From the NCBI RefSeq assembly GCF_000720115.1, contig NZ_JOIR01000017.1:62001-126000 (forward strand): a stretch of 64,000 bases of DNA, read 5' to 3'. Shown here piece by piece: positions 17,914 through 27,176 of this stretch. This DNA comes from Streptomyces sp. NRRL F-2580. Lineage in GTDB: Bacteria > Actinomycetota > Actinomycetes > Streptomycetales > Streptomycetaceae. A program made the translations under genes and the position numbers. Position 1 is the first letter of the stretch, and the number at the start of each line of letters is the position of its first letter. The notes under the pieces are model-generated. The model saw nothing but the letters and a program-made list of their open reading frames with translations. It searched no databases and was not told where the DNA came from.

Positions 17914-18579
17914 TCAGCCGTCCCGGCGCTCGCGCAGTTTGCGGGCCAGATCGACCAGGCGGGCCCCCGGTTTGGGCCGCGCCTCGATGTTGCCGAGCAG
18001 GGCGAAGCCCCGGACGATCACCACCGGCGCCTGCGGGTCGCTCTCCCCGCGGCCCTCGCCGCGTACCTCGAAGTTGCCGAGGACCCCGCTGCCGTAGCCG
18101 CGCAGGGTGACGTTCTCGGGGACCAGGACCTCGACGTTGCCGAGGACGGAGGTCACGTTGACCTCGGTGACCTGCTGCTCGAAGACGGCCTCGGTCAGGT
18201 CGATGGTGATGTCGCCCATCACCGAGACCGCGCGGGTGTGCGCGCCCGGCCGCCAGCGGCCCTTGCGGGCGGAGCTGCTGCACACGGCGACGATCGTCTC
18301 GGCGGGGGCGCCGGCCGGCGGCGTGGGGCCCGCTTGCGCGAACGGGGCGTGGGCGCCGCCGGGTGCGGGCAGATCCCGTACGAGGCCTTCCAGCTCGCCG
18401 ACCGTCTTGAGGGCGTACAGCGAGTCCAGGCGCTCGGAGTGCTCGTCGGAGGTCAGCCGGCCTTCGGCGAGGGCATCGCCGAGGATCTGCGCGATCCGGT
18501 CCCGGTCGGCGTCGGAGGCGCGCAGCTCGGCGGGAGAGGCTGCGGCTGCGGGGGCGGCGGGGTGCTTTTCCAGGTCCAC
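17914..18579 (-). CDS. DUF1707 / LiaF-like domain protein
   Basis: A 221-residue protein. Residues 15-70 are DUF1707 (LRASDADRDRIAQILGDALA, then EGRLTSDEHSERLDSLYALK). The C-terminal half is beta-rich and LiaF-like (ITIDLTEAVFEQQVTEVNVT, then SVLGNVEVLVPENVTLRGYG). No membrane helix is present. The start GTG 18579 is preferred over GTG 18600 because a promoter-like ATACTA/TAGTAT element would place the transcript start almost on 18600. It is divergent from the fumarase gene. LiaF-like domains usually modulate envelope-stress signalling; a role here is inferred. Confidence 0.78.
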   Translation of the reverse strand: MDLEKHPAAPAAAASPAELRASDADRDRIAQILGDALAEGRLTSDEHSERLDSLYALKTVGELEGLVRDLPAPGGAHAPFAQAGPTPPAGAPAETIVAVCSSSARKGRWRPGAHTRAVSVMGDITIDLTEAVFEQQVTEVNVTSVLGNVEVLVPENVTLRGYGSGVLGNFEVRGEGRGESDPQAPVVIVRGFALLGNIEARPKPGARLVDLARKLRERRDG

Positions 18580-18605
18580 GGACCCAGCATAGCGAGACAC
18601 GATAG

Positions 18606-18617
18606 ATCGCGATACTA
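18606..18617 (-). promoter_or_regulatory. TAGTAT minus-10 with ATCGCGAT palindrome
   Basis: On the minus strand TAGTAT overlaps the perfect palindrome ATCGCGAT (18606-18613), just upstream of the DUF1707 gene. This looks like a promoter with an overlapping operator. Confidence 0.45.
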
Positions 18618-18621
18618 CCGA

Positions 18622-18637
18622 GTGAGCCTTACCTCAC
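18622..18637. promoter_or_regulatory. Candidate DmdR/IdeR iron box
   Basis: GTGAGCCTTACCTCAC reads on the minus strand as GTGAGGTAAGGCTCAC. It matches 13 of 15 positions of the Streptomyces iron-box core TTAGGTTAGGCTCAC and forms a GTGAG-N6-CTCAC dyad. It lies 91 bases upstream of the iron-sulfur fumarase. Confidence 0.45.
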
Positions 18638-18727
18638 AGACACGTCCCCCGCGGAAGGTCCTACGCTGGTGAACTGCGCTGCCAATTGGTCGTCAGCGCT
18701 GTCTGCCGAGTGAGGATTGGCCACACG

Positions 18728-20392
18728 ATGCCGGAGTTCGCGTACACCGACCTGCTGCCCCTGGGCGAGGACACCACCCCCTACCGGCTGGTGACCGCCG
18801 AGGGCGTGTCCACCTTCGAGGCGGACGGCCGTACGTTCCTCAAGGTCGAGCCCGAGGCGCTGCGCAAGCTGGCCGAAGAGGCCATCCACGACATCCAGCA
18901 CTTCCTGCGCCCCGCGCACCTCGCGCAGCTGCGCCGGATCATCGACGACCCCGAGGCCTCCTCGAACGACAAGTTCGTGGCCCTGGACCTGCTGAAGAAC
19001 GCGAACATCGCGGCGGCCGGCGTCCTGCCGATGTGCCAGGACACGGGCACGGCGATCGTGATGGGCAAGCGCGGCCAGAACGTGCTGACCGAGGGTGGCG
19101 ACGAGGCGGCGCTGTCGCGCGGCATCTACGACGCGTACACCCGCCTGAACCTGCGCTACTCGCAGATGGCCCCGATCACCATGTGGGAGGAGAAGAACAC
19201 CGGCTCGAACCTGCCCGCGCAGATCGAGCTGTACGCCACCGACGGCGGCGCGTACAAGTTCCTCTTCATGGCCAAGGGCGGCGGCTCGGCCAACAAGTCC
19301 TTCCTCTACCAGGAGACCAAGGCGGTCCTCAACGAGGCCTCCATGATGAAGTTCCTGGAGGAGAAGATCCGCTCGCTCGGTACGGCGGCCTGCCCGCCCT
19401 ACCACCTGGCGATCGTGGTCGGCGGCACCTCCGCCGAGCACGCCCTGAAGACCGCGAAGTACGCCTCCGCGCACTACCTGGACGAGCTGCCGACCGAGGG
19501 CTCCGCCACGGGCCACGGCTTCCGTGACCTCGGCCTGGAGGAGAAGGTCTTCGAGCTCACCCAGAAGATCGGCATCGGCGCGCAGTTCGGCGGCAAGTAC
19601 TTCTGCCACGACGTCCGCGTGGTCCGCCTCCCGCGCCACGGCGCCTCGCTGCCCGTCGCGATCGCCGTGTCCTGCTCGGCCGACCGCCAGGCGACCGCGA
19701 AGATCACCGCCGAGGGCGTCTTCCTGGAGCAGCTGGAGACGGACCCGGCGCGCTTCCTGCCGGACACGACCGACGCGCACCTGGCCGAGTCCGCGGACGT
19801 GGTCTCCATCGACCTGAACCAGCCGATGGACGACATCCTGGCGACGCTGACCAAGCACCCGGTGAAGACCCGCCTGTCCCTGACCGGCCCGCTGGTCGTG
19901 GCGCGCGACATCGCGCACGCCAAGATCAAGGAGCTGCTGGACTCGGGCGCGCCGATGCCGCAGTACCTGAAGGACCACCCGGTCTACTACGCCGGCCCCG
20001 CGAAGACCCCCGAGGGCTACGCCTCCGGCTCCTTCGGCCCGACCACGGCCGGCCGCATGGACTCGTACGTCGAGCAGTTCCAGGCGGCGGGCGGCTCCAA
20101 GGTCATGCTGGCCAAGGGCAACCGCTCCCAGCAGGTGACGGACGCGTGCGGTGCGCACGGCGGCTTCTACCTGGGCTCGATCGGCGGCCCGGCGGCGCGC
20201 CTGGCCCAGGACTGCATCAAGAAGGTCGAGGTCCTGGAGTACGAGGAGCTCGGCATGGAGGCGGTCTGGAAGATCGAGGTGGAGGACTTCCCGGCCTTCA
20301 TCGTGGTCGACGACAAGGGCAACGACTTCTTCCAGAACCCGGCGCCGGAGCCGACGTTCACCCACATCCCGGTCCGCGGACCGGGTCTGTAG
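18728..20392 (+). CDS. Class I fumarate hydratase (iron-sulfur)
   Basis: A 554-residue oxygen-sensitive fumarase of the FumA/FumB type, converting fumarate to malate in the TCA cycle. Cluster cysteines are expected in [40 protein letters not shown] and [20 protein letters not shown]. The C-terminal half has [40 protein letters not shown] and [20 protein letters not shown]. Length and motif order are complete. A possible iron box lies upstream. A second, unrelated fumarase (fumC) is 5 kb away. Confidence 0.96.
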   Translation: MPEFAYTDLLPLGEDTTPYRLVTAEGVSTFEADGRTFLKVEPEALRKLAEEAIHDIQHFLRPAHLAQLRRIIDDPEASSNDKFVALDLLKNANIAAAGVLPMCQDTGTAIVMGKRGQNVLTEGGDEAALSRGIYDAYTRLNLRYSQMAPITMWEEKNTGSNLPAQIELYATDGGAYKFLFMAKGGGSANKSFLYQETKAVLNEASMMKFLEEKIRSLGTAACPPYHLAIVVGGTSAEHALKTAKYASAHYLDELPTEGSATGHGFRDLGLEEKVFELTQKIGIGAQFGGKYFCHDVRVVRLPRHGASLPVAIAVSCSADRQATAKITAEGVFLEQLETDPARFLPDTTDAHLAESADVVSIDLNQPMDDILATLTKHPVKTRLSLTGPLVVARDIAHAKIKELLDSGAPMPQYLKDHPVYYAGPAKTPEGYASGSFGPTTAGRMDSYVEQFQAAGGSKVMLAKGNRSQQVTDACGAHGGFYLGSIGGPAARLAQDCIKKVEVLEYEELGMEAVWKIEVEDFPAFIVVDDKGNDFFQNPAPEPTFTHIPVRGPGL

Positions 20393-20401
20393 CGCGACGG
20401 T

Positions 20402-20439
20402 CCGAGGGCCCCTCCCCCGTTCGGGGGAGGGGCCCTCGG
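20402..20439. terminator. Fumarase terminator
   Basis: A perfect 17-bp stem (CCGAGGGCCCCTCCCCC) with a GTTC loop, 10 bases after the stop. Confidence 0.92.
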
Positions 20440-20527
20440 GCATGTCCGCCCATCGGCAGATGGCAGGCCGGCGGGCCCCGGCGAGGCTGTTCTCGTACCC
20501 AAAAGCCCCGAAGCAACGGGAGTTCGC

Positions 20528-21148
20528 ATGAAGAACCGCACCCGCACCCGCGCGCTCGTCCTCGCCGGTACCGCCGCCGCCCTCGTGGCCACGCTGGTCG
20601 CGGCGGCCCCCGCCCCGGCGGCGCCGGCCGCGCCGGCCGCATCGAGGCTCGCCTCCGTGCACGGGGGCGGCACGATCCTCTACCCGTACGCCGCCCAGGA
20701 CGACATCCGCTTCACCGTCGACGCCGAGTCGACCCCGTGGACCAGGCCGCTCCCGATCCCGCGGGGCGAGAAGGGCCTGCCGACGGACGCGCGCGGCCGG
20801 GTGACCATCTCCCACTACTTCACGGAGTCCGGCTTCACCGGCACCGCCGAGGCGGAGGTGGACTGCCTGGTCACGGGCGGCAGGACCGCCACCCTCACCG
20901 CCGTGGTCACCACCTCGAACGTCGGCTGGGACGGCAAGCGGATCGGCATCAGCGTCCAGGACGGCGAACGCGGCGCTCCCGACCGGGTGGGCTTCTCCTG
21001 GGGCATCGCCAATGTCGACGTGAAACCGGACGGCACGGTCACCGAGGGCACGGTGGGCACCTGCATGGCCCCGGCCCCCTTCACCGAGGTCACCAAGGGC
21101 GGCTTCAAGGTCACCCCCGCCCCCCTGTCCCCGCAACCGCAGCCGTAG
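20528..21148 (+). CDS. Secreted protein of unknown function
   Basis: A 206-residue protein with a clear Sec signal peptide (MKNRTRTRALVLAGTAAALV, then ATLVAAAPAPAAPAAPAA). The mature part is beta-rich, with two cysteines likely to pair (AEVDCLVTGG and GTVGTCMAPAP). I do not recognise the family. A GGGAG site precedes the ATG. Its last 38 bases overlap the convergent gene at 21111. Confidence 0.75.
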   Translation: MKNRTRTRALVLAGTAAALVATLVAAAPAPAAPAAPAASRLASVHGGGTILYPYAAQDDIRFTVDAESTPWTRPLPIPRGEKGLPTDARGRVTISHYFTESGFTGTAEAEVDCLVTGGRTATLTAVVTTSNVGWDGKRIGISVQDGERGAPDRVGFSWGIANVDVKPDGTVTEGTVGTCMAPAPFTEVTKGGFKVTPAPLSPQPQP

Positions 21149-21506
21149 GACGAGGCGGCGGACCCGTCAGGTACCGGGCCTCGACGGGGGTGGCCCGGTA
21201 CCCCGTCTTCCGCGCGGCCACCACCTCGGCGACGCTCAGCCCGTACACCCGGCGCAGCAGCGCGACCGGCACCCCGTCGGGCCTGCCGACCGGCAGGTGG
21301 ACCGTGCCCTCCCGGGCCACGATGCGCTCCCGGACCCGCGGCGGCGGTACGCCCCGGCCGTCGTCGCAGGCGTAGACCTCGTACCGCGGACAGTGCTCGA
21401 ACCCCTCCCAGCGCAGCTCACCGTCCCGGATGAACTGCCAGTCCTCCTGGACGCACTCCTCGCACGGTGCGCAGTGCAACGTCAGGTACATCTGCTGTTC
21501 GGCCAT
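21111..21506 (-). CDS. Cysteine-rich hypothetical protein
   Basis: A 131-residue protein. The N-terminus has five cysteines in pairs (LTLHCAPCEECVQEDWQFIR, later FEHCPRYEVYACDDGRG), suggesting a small zinc site. The C-terminal part (VPVALLRRVYGLSVAEVVAA, then RKTGYRATPVEARYL) has the helical pattern of ribosomal L7/L12-like domains seen in some Streptomyces hypotheticals. Function unknown. It converges on and overlaps the secreted protein gene. Confidence 0.6.
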   Translation of the reverse strand: MAEQQMYLTLHCAPCEECVQEDWQFIRDGELRWEGFEHCPRYEVYACDDGRGVPPPRVRERIVAREGTVHLPVGRPDGVPVALLRRVYGLSVAEVVAARKTGYRATPVEARYLTGPPPRPTAAVAGTGGRG

Positions 21507-21559
21507 CCGGGCAGGATCCGGTACCGGGGCGTCCCACGCATCCGGATAACGTCTGGGGC

Positions 21560-22330
21560 ATGACGCAGATGCACCTCCGCACCGACCGTGCCGTTCGCGT
21601 GGTCGCCCATCGTGGGGCCTCCCACGAGCACCCCGAGCACACTCTCGCCGCGTACCGGCAGGCCATCGCCGACGGGGCCGACGCGCTGGAGTGCGATGTG
21701 CGGCTCACCGCCGATCAGCGGCTGGTGTGCGTGCACGACCGGCGCGTCGAGCGGACCTCCGACGGGCGGGGGGTCGTCTCCGCGCTGACGTACGAGGAGC
21801 TGTGCGGCCTCGACTTCGGCGGGTGGAAGGGCGAGGAGCACCGCGGGGCCCGGGTGCTGCTCTTCGAGGACCTGCTCCGGGAGGCGCTGGCCGCGCCGCG
21901 TCCCGTCGGGCTGGCCGTCGAGACCAAGCACCCGACCCGCGCGGGCGGCCGGCTGGAGGCCGAGCTGGTGCGGATGCTCCGTCAGTACGGGCTCGCCGAC
22001 GGGTCCGCCGGGCTGGTCGAGGTGATGAGCTTCTCCCGCAACGCGCTGACCCGGATGCACCGGCTCGCGCCCGGCCTGACCTCGGTCTACCTGATCGAGC
22101 GGCGGCTGCGCCCGGTGCGGCCCCCGTACGCGACGCACGCGGGCCCGGGCATCGACCTCGTACGCCGGGATCCGGGGCTGGTGGCCCGGCTGAAGGCCAA
22201 GGGGCTGTCGGTGCGGGTGTGGACCGTGGACGAGCCGGAGGACGTGGAACTGTGCCTGCGGCTCGGGGTGGACACGCTGATCACCAACCGGCCGCGCGAG
22301 GTGCGCGCACAGCTGGAGGCGGCCCGCTGA
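21560..22330 (+). CDS. Glycerophosphodiester phosphodiesterase
   Basis: A 256-residue GDPD of the TIM-barrel type. The catalytic pair is in VRVVAHRGASHEHPEHTLAA (HRG, then E-x-T), with metal ligands in ADALECDVRLTADQRLVCVH (E-x-D and H) and VGLAVETKHPTR. The C-terminus SVRVWTVDEPEDVELCLRLG, then DTLITNRP, closes the barrel. It lacks a signal peptide, so it acts in the cytoplasm to release glycerol 3-phosphate from glycerophosphodiesters. ATG 21560 gives the normal length. Confidence 0.92.
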   Translation: MTQMHLRTDRAVRVVAHRGASHEHPEHTLAAYRQAIADGADALECDVRLTADQRLVCVHDRRVERTSDGRGVVSALTYEELCGLDFGGWKGEEHRGARVLLFEDLLREALAAPRPVGLAVETKHPTRAGGRLEAELVRMLRQYGLADGSAGLVEVMSFSRNALTRMHRLAPGLTSVYLIERRLRPVRPPYATHAGPGIDLVRRDPGLVARLKAKGLSVRVWTVDEPEDVELCLRLGVDTLITNRPREVRAQLEAAR

Positions 22331-22333
22331 CCT

Positions 22334-22368
22334 CCGGCCCGGCTCCGCGGGTGCGGGAGCCGGGCCGG
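22334..22368. terminator. Bidirectional terminator
   Basis: A 13-bp perfect stem (CCGGCCCGGCTCC) with a 9-base loop between convergent genes. Confidence 0.85.
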
Positions 22369-22375
22369 GCCCCGG

Positions 22376-23371
22376 TCAGGAGGCGCCCTGGGCCTTGCTC
22401 AGAGCGGTCTGCTTCGCCTTCTTGATCGTGCCCATCTCGGTCGCCTTGGCGTCGATCATCCTCTGCTGGATCTGCGCCTCGGCCGAGTGCCAGACGTCGA
22501 CCAGCTTCGTCTTGTTCTTGCAGGCCACGTCCGCACTGGCGACGGCGATCTCCTCGGCGGAGACCGTCGGCACGGCGAACTTCGGGTCGTCGTTGGCCTG
22601 CATCGGGTCCTTGTAGGAGTACCCCTTGCCCTTCATGCAGGCGGACCAGGACGCGAAGGCCTTGGTGACCCGGGGGTCCTTCAGGGACTCCTTGAAGGAC
22701 TGGCCGTTGATGTCCTGGGCGAGGTCCGCGTACAGCTTCTCGCTGCCCCCGGTCAGGGTGCGCGCGGACTCGGCGATGCAGCCGCCCGGCGGGACGTCCT
22801 TGCCCTGGACCTGGCTCGGCGCCGCCTGCTTGGCCTTGGCGTTGTCGCCGACGTCCTTGGTGGTGCCGGTCATCGCGAGCCACTCCGCGTCGCTCAGCAC
22901 GGGCTCGACCGCCCCGGACGGGGCCGGGCCGTCGGCTGCGGCCGCGGACGCGCCGCCCGCCTTGGCCGTGCGCGCGGAGGCCGCGAACTCCGGCTTGTAA
23001 CCGGATCGGGCCGCCTGGGCGGCGTCCACGGTGCCGTAGCGCAGGTCGGTGAAGGTCTCGCGCGGGTCGGCCGGCGCCTGCTCGGGCGCCTGGAACGCGG
23101 CGAAGCCGAGGCCCTGCATGCACTTCTGCTGGAGCTGCCCGCCGGCCTGACTCAATTTCGCGAACTCGGCCGGCGTCGGCAGGTACTGCTCGATGGGCAG
23201 TGTGCGGACCTGGGCGGAACCGGCGATCGCCGTCGCGTCGGCACCAGCGGTGGCGCCGGCGTCCGTACCGGCGGAGGCGGCGTAGCCCGCCATCACGGAT
23301 CCGGAAGCCACGGCCATCGCGAGGAGGGAAATACGGGTGCGCTTCTTGTTCATTTCGCTCATCATTCCCAT
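22376..23371 (-). CDS. Secreted protein of unknown function
   Basis: A 331-residue exported protein. After KKRTRISLLAMAVASGSVMA the signal peptide is cleaved before an alanine/glycine-rich stretch. Mature features are QQKCMQGLGFAAFQAPEQAP, GGCIAESARTL, WSACMKGKGYSYKDPMQAND and VACKNKTKLVDVW. Conserved cysteines sit in C-M-x-G-x-G-(Y/F) contexts that recur in actinobacterial exported proteins of unknown role. The ATG lies 5 bases after the stop of the I36-like gene, so they are coupled. Confidence 0.72.
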   Translation of the reverse strand: MGMMSEMNKKRTRISLLAMAVASGSVMAGYAASAGTDAGATAGADATAIAGSAQVRTLPIEQYLPTPAEFAKLSQAGGQLQQKCMQGLGFAAFQAPEQAPADPRETFTDLRYGTVDAAQAARSGYKPEFAASARTAKAGGASAAAADGPAPSGAVEPVLSDAEWLAMTGTTKDVGDNAKAKQAAPSQVQGKDVPPGGCIAESARTLTGGSEKLYADLAQDINGQSFKESLKDPRVTKAFASWSACMKGKGYSYKDPMQANDDPKFAVPTVSAEEIAVASADVACKNKTKLVDVWHSAEAQIQQRMIDAKATEMGTIKKAKQTALSKAQGAS

Positions 23372-23376
23372 GGCTC

Positions 23377-23793
23377 TCAGACGCCGTTCGGGTGGTAGTT
23401 CCAGGACGCGTTGTTGTTGTACGTCGCGTTGAGGTTCCGCCTCGTCTGGGGCTCGACCACGTCGTAGGGGCCCTTGTACCAGCTGTTGAAATGAACGCGA
23501 ACCGCCTGGTGCGTGTAGCGACTGTCCGCCGAGGCGGCATTGTTCTTGAGCAGCTCCGTATCCCCGTTCCCGGTGCCGCGGTTGAACGTCCCCGAGAACA
23601 AGTACGCCGGGTAATTCTCGATGTGGTACATCTGCGCCAGAGCGCCCGCCTGGTTCGAGTTGTAGTACAGGCAGGCCATGTCCGGATAGCACCGGGCGGT
23701 GGGCTCCGCCTGGGCTGCGGACGGCAGCGCGAGAACCAGCGCTCCGGATGCCGCGAGCGCCGCGACGGCGACACGCATGGACTTCGTCTTCAT
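23377..23793 (-). CDS. Secreted peptidase-inhibitor family I36-like protein
   Basis: A 138-residue secreted protein. The signal peptide is MKTKSMRVAVAALAASGALV, then LALPSAAQA. The mature domain has two cysteines (ARCYPDMACLYYNSNQAGAL) and the aromatic, Asn/Gly-rich beta pattern of the I36 inhibitor/gamma-crystallin-like fold (YLFSGTFNRGTGNG, then YNNNASWNYHP). AAGGGGGGA precedes the ATG. It may inhibit a secreted protease or bind the wall. It forms an operon with the exported protein downstream. Confidence 0.75.
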   Translation of the reverse strand: MKTKSMRVAVAALAASGALVLALPSAAQAEPTARCYPDMACLYYNSNQAGALAQMYHIENYPAYLFSGTFNRGTGNGDTELLKNNAASADSRYTHQAVRVHFNSWYKGPYDVVEPQTRRNLNATYNNNASWNYHPNGV

Positions 23794-24025
23794 GAAAGCG
23801 ATCCCCCCTTGGATGGCACTCCTCGGGGATGGTCTGACCCCCGAAAGCGCAACAACCACAGGATCGTATGCATGGAATGCGGGATGGGCACCCCGATAAG
23901 TTATGGACGAGTCCGTTTTCGGCCATGGCTAAAGTCGCGCATAAGCCGACGCTAAAGCCGCGCATAAATACACCCGGCCGGGGTGCGCCGGCCGGGCGTG
24001 AGGTGATCGGGTCGAGCGGGGCGGT

Positions 24026-25552
24026 TTATGCGAAGCGCTGGTTCGCGGATCCGTTGCAGGTCTGCAGGCGCAGCGGCTCGTGTGCGGCGGCCACCGTCAG
24101 GCACATGCCCGGGGCGGCGGCGGGGCGCAGGGTGGCGCCGTCGCGGACGAACTGCTGGTTGGCGCCGCCGTGGCAGTTCCAGATGATGAGGCCGGTGCCG
24201 GAGCCGTAGTCGGCGCCGGGGGCGTCGAGGCAGCGGTCCTGGGTCAGTTCGGTGTGGACGGACTTGCGGGCGGCGTCGTACCACCAGCCCTGGTTGCGGC
24301 CGCCGTGGCAGTCCCAGCCCACGATCTTCGTCTCGTTGGCGCTGGAGCCGCCGAAGGAGTCGAGGCAGTTGCCGGTCGCCTCGTTCTTCAGGGGCTTGAA
24401 CTTGTCGTCCCAGGCCCCGGCCTGCAGGACGGGCGTCCCGGTGCTCGCGGGGTCGGCGCAGGAGGCCTCGCGCAGGCCGGAGTTGTAGAGCTGGGTCAGA
24501 CAGGACGCGAAGGCGCCGTGGCCCCGGTAGTTGGGGTGGAAGGACTGGCGGGCGGTGTTCTCGTCCCACGGGAAGTGGTCCCCGAGGTCGAGGTAGAGGC
24601 CGCGGGCCCAGGTGTCCTCCATGCACACCTCGTGCCCGTGGAAGAGCCGCGAGTTGTCCAGGTAGGTGGCGCCGGAGGCGAGGGCCGCCGCGCGCATGCC
24701 CTTCTCGAAGGTGGGCACCGCGTAGTTGCGGCCCCAGGTGGCGTCGGAGTCGTAGCCGGCGCAGCCGCCGGGCAGCTTGCCGGGGAAGCTCGGGTTGTCG
24801 TGGAAGTCGGGGCCGATGGGGCTGGGGTAGCCCATCACGACGAGCTTGTAGTCGGAGTCGGCGTAACCGGCGTCGCGCATGACCGTCTTGAGGTCGGCGA
24901 CCGTCGCCTCGACCTTGGGCCTCAGGCCGTCGACGCGCGGCTGCCAGCCGGGCCCGTACTTGGGCTCGCAGGTGCCCTGACTGAGCACCCAGCGGGTCAC
25001 GCAGTCGGTCATGACGGGGCCGAACTGCAGGTCGTCGTTGGCGCCGGCGACCAGCAGCACCATCTTGATCTTCGTGTTGCGGGCCTTGACGGCCAGGCTG
25101 TCGCTCTGCACCAGCTCGTCGGCGTACTGCTTGCTGCCCCCGATCCTGATGTTGCCGGTGTAGCCGCCGGAGCAGGCCACGTTGAAGGTGAGGTCGGCCG
25201 GGATGCCGGTGCGGTGGATCGCCGAGTCGGGCGAGCGGTGGCACTGGTTGTCCGGCGTGTTGGTAGCGGGGTCGTAGTTGCCCACGCCCTCGCCCGATAT
25301 CTCGCTGTCGCCCAGTGAGACCAGGCCGGTCTTGCGCTCGTTCAGCGGGCGGATGGCGGCGTCGCCGTAGATCCTGGTGGCCTCCGCGGCGCGGATGGCC
25401 TCCAGCTCGGGCGAGAGGGGGGTGACGGCCCCGGCGGCGGTCGCCGCCTGGGCCATGGGGGTGACGGCGGTGACGCCCCCCAGGGCCGCCGCGATCGCCG
25501 CGACGGCGGCGAAGGTAGATCTGAGCATGGGTTTCGTACGTGCACGTGCCAT
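24026..25552 (-). CDS. Secreted SGNH hydrolase with ricin-B lectin domain
   Basis: A 508-residue exported enzyme. A signal peptide (LRSTFAAVAAIAAALGGVTA) is followed by an SGNH/GDSL-type hydrolase. The catalytic serine block is GLVSLGDSEISGEGVGNYDP, then VLLVAGANDDLQFGPVM (GxND) and ARQSFHPNYRGHGAF (the D/H block). Residues about 380-508 form a beta-trefoil ricin-B lectin (GNCLDSFGGSSANETKIVGW, then QDRCLDAPGADYGSGTGLII) for sugar binding. It probably deacylates or de-esterifies a polysaccharide or lipid outside the cell. The start follows GGGGAGG. Confidence 0.88.
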   Translation of the reverse strand: MARARTKPMLRSTFAAVAAIAAALGGVTAVTPMAQAATAAGAVTPLSPELEAIRAAEATRIYGDAAIRPLNERKTGLVSLGDSEISGEGVGNYDPATNTPDNQCHRSPDSAIHRTGIPADLTFNVACSGGYTGNIRIGGSKQYADELVQSDSLAVKARNTKIKMVLLVAGANDDLQFGPVMTDCVTRWVLSQGTCEPKYGPGWQPRVDGLRPKVEATVADLKTVMRDAGYADSDYKLVVMGYPSPIGPDFHDNPSFPGKLPGGCAGYDSDATWGRNYAVPTFEKGMRAAALASGATYLDNSRLFHGHEVCMEDTWARGLYLDLGDHFPWDENTARQSFHPNYRGHGAFASCLTQLYNSGLREASCADPASTGTPVLQAGAWDDKFKPLKNEATGNCLDSFGGSSANETKIVGWDCHGGRNQGWWYDAARKSVHTELTQDRCLDAPGADYGSGTGLIIWNCHGGANQQFVRDGATLRPAAAPGMCLTVAAAHEPLRLQTCNGSANQRFA

Positions 25553-25660
25553 GAACGCCTCCCCGGATGTCAGTGACACCCACGGTATTTACTGGCCGGT
25601 AGGGGAGTTGGGAACACTTCGAACAAGACAATTGCTCAAGTTTTTGAGGAGGCCAGGAAA

Positions 25661-27064
25661 ATGACCGACCATCAGCAGACCGATGCGTTCCGGATCGAGC
25701 ACGACTCCATGGGCGACGTACGGGTGCCCCGGCACGCCAAATGGCGCGCGCAGACGCAGCGCGCGGTGGAGAACTTCCCCGTGTCCGGGCAGCGGCTGGA
25801 ACGCGCCCACATCGAGGCGCTCGCCCGCATCAAGGCCGCCGCCGCCGCGGTGAACGCGAAGCTCGGGGTGGTGGACCAGGACGTCGCCGACGCGATCCGG
25901 TCCGCCGCCGCCGAGGTCGCGGACGGCCGCTGGGACGACCACTTCCCCGTGGACGTCTTCCAGACCGGCTCCGGAACCTCGTCCAACATGAACGCCAACG
26001 AGGTGATCGCCACCCTCGCCACCGAGCGCCTCGGCCGGGAGGTGCACCCCAACGACCACGTCAACGCCTCACAGAGCTCCAACGACGTCTTCCCGTCGTC
26101 CATCCACATCGCCGCCACCGCCGCCGTCACCGGCGAGCTGATCCCCGCCCTGGAGCACCTCGCCGCCGCGCTGGAGCGCAAGGCCGCCGAGTTCGCGCAG
26201 GTGGTCAAGGCCGGGCGGACCCACCTGATGGACGCCACCCCGGTCACCCTGGGCCAGGAGTTCGGCGGGTACGCGGCCCAGCTCCGCTACGGCGTCGAGC
26301 GGCTGCGCGCCTGCCTCCCCCGCCTCGCCGAGCTGCCGCTGGGCGGCACCGCGGTGGGCACCGGCATCAACACCCCGCCCGGGTTCTCCGCCGCCGTGAT
26401 CGCCGAGGTCGCCGCCGCCACCGGGTTGCCGCTGACCGAGGCCCGCGACCACTTCGAGGCCCAGGGGGCGCGGGACGCGCTGGTGGAGACCTCCGGGATG
26501 CTCCGCACGGTCGCCGTCTCGCTCACCAAGATCTCCAACGACCTGCGCTGGATGGCCTCCGGACCGCGCACCGGTTTGGCCGAAATCAATCTGCCCGATC
26601 TCCAGCCGGGCTCCTCGATCATGCCCGGGAAGGTCAATCCGGTGGTCCCGGAGGCCGTCCTGATGGTCGCCGCACAGGTCATGGGGAACGACGCCACCGT
26701 CGCGGTGGCGGGGGCGGCCGGCAACTTCGAGCTCAACGTGATGCTCCCCGTGATGGCCAGGAACCTCCTCGAGTCGATCCGGCTGCTGGGCAGCGCGAGC
26801 CGCCTGCTGGCTGACCGCACCGTCGACGGGATCACCGCCAACGAGGCGCGGGCCAGGGAATACGCCGAGTCCTCGCCCTCCGTGGTGACCCCGCTCAACC
26901 GCTACATCGGCTACGAGGAGGCCGCCAAGGTGGCCAAGAGGTCCCTCGCCGAGCGCAAGACGATCAGGGAGGTCGTCCTGGAGTCCGGCTACGTGGAGCG
27001 CGGCGCCCTCACCCTGGAGCAGCTCGACGAGGCCCTGGACGTGCTGCGCATGACGCATCCGTGA
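25661..27064 (+). CDS. fumC: Class II fumarate hydratase
   Basis: A 467-residue FumC, the oxygen-stable, metal-free fumarase. Signature blocks are [40 protein letters not shown], the proton-transfer region [20 protein letters not shown], and the SS loop [20 protein letters not shown]. The N-terminus [20 protein letters not shown] is typical. It duplicates the function of the iron-sulfur fumarase at 18728, so expression is likely conditional, for example in iron limitation or oxidative stress. A GAGGAGG-type site precedes the ATG. Confidence 0.96.
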   Translation: MTDHQQTDAFRIEHDSMGDVRVPRHAKWRAQTQRAVENFPVSGQRLERAHIEALARIKAAAAAVNAKLGVVDQDVADAIRSAAAEVADGRWDDHFPVDVFQTGSGTSSNMNANEVIATLATERLGREVHPNDHVNASQSSNDVFPSSIHIAATAAVTGELIPALEHLAAALERKAAEFAQVVKAGRTHLMDATPVTLGQEFGGYAAQLRYGVERLRACLPRLAELPLGGTAVGTGINTPPGFSAAVIAEVAAATGLPLTEARDHFEAQGARDALVETSGMLRTVAVSLTKISNDLRWMASGPRTGLAEINLPDLQPGSSIMPGKVNPVVPEAVLMVAAQVMGNDATVAVAGAAGNFELNVMLPVMARNLLESIRLLGSASRLLADRTVDGITANEARAREYAESSPSVVTPLNRYIGYEEAAKVAKRSLAERKTIREVVLESGYVERGALTLEQLDEALDVLRMTHP

Positions 27065-27068
27065 GACG

Positions 27069-27102
27069 CCGGATCCGGCCCCCGGGTGGGGGCCGGATCC
27101 GG
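27069..27102. terminator. fumC terminator
   Basis: A perfect 15-bp stem (CCGGATCCGGCCCCC) with a GGGT loop, 5 bases after the fumC stop. Confidence 0.9.
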
Positions 27103-27176
27103 TCGATTCCCGCCCGTCAACCCCCCAGTGACCTGCACCGCAGCGGGGGCGCGGGCCTCCGCCCTAAGATCTGCGC

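Noticed and set aside
18629..21136. 835-codon minus-strand open frame over the fumarase gene
   Set aside because: Antisense of a full-length class I fumarase with all motifs; composition is low-complexity.
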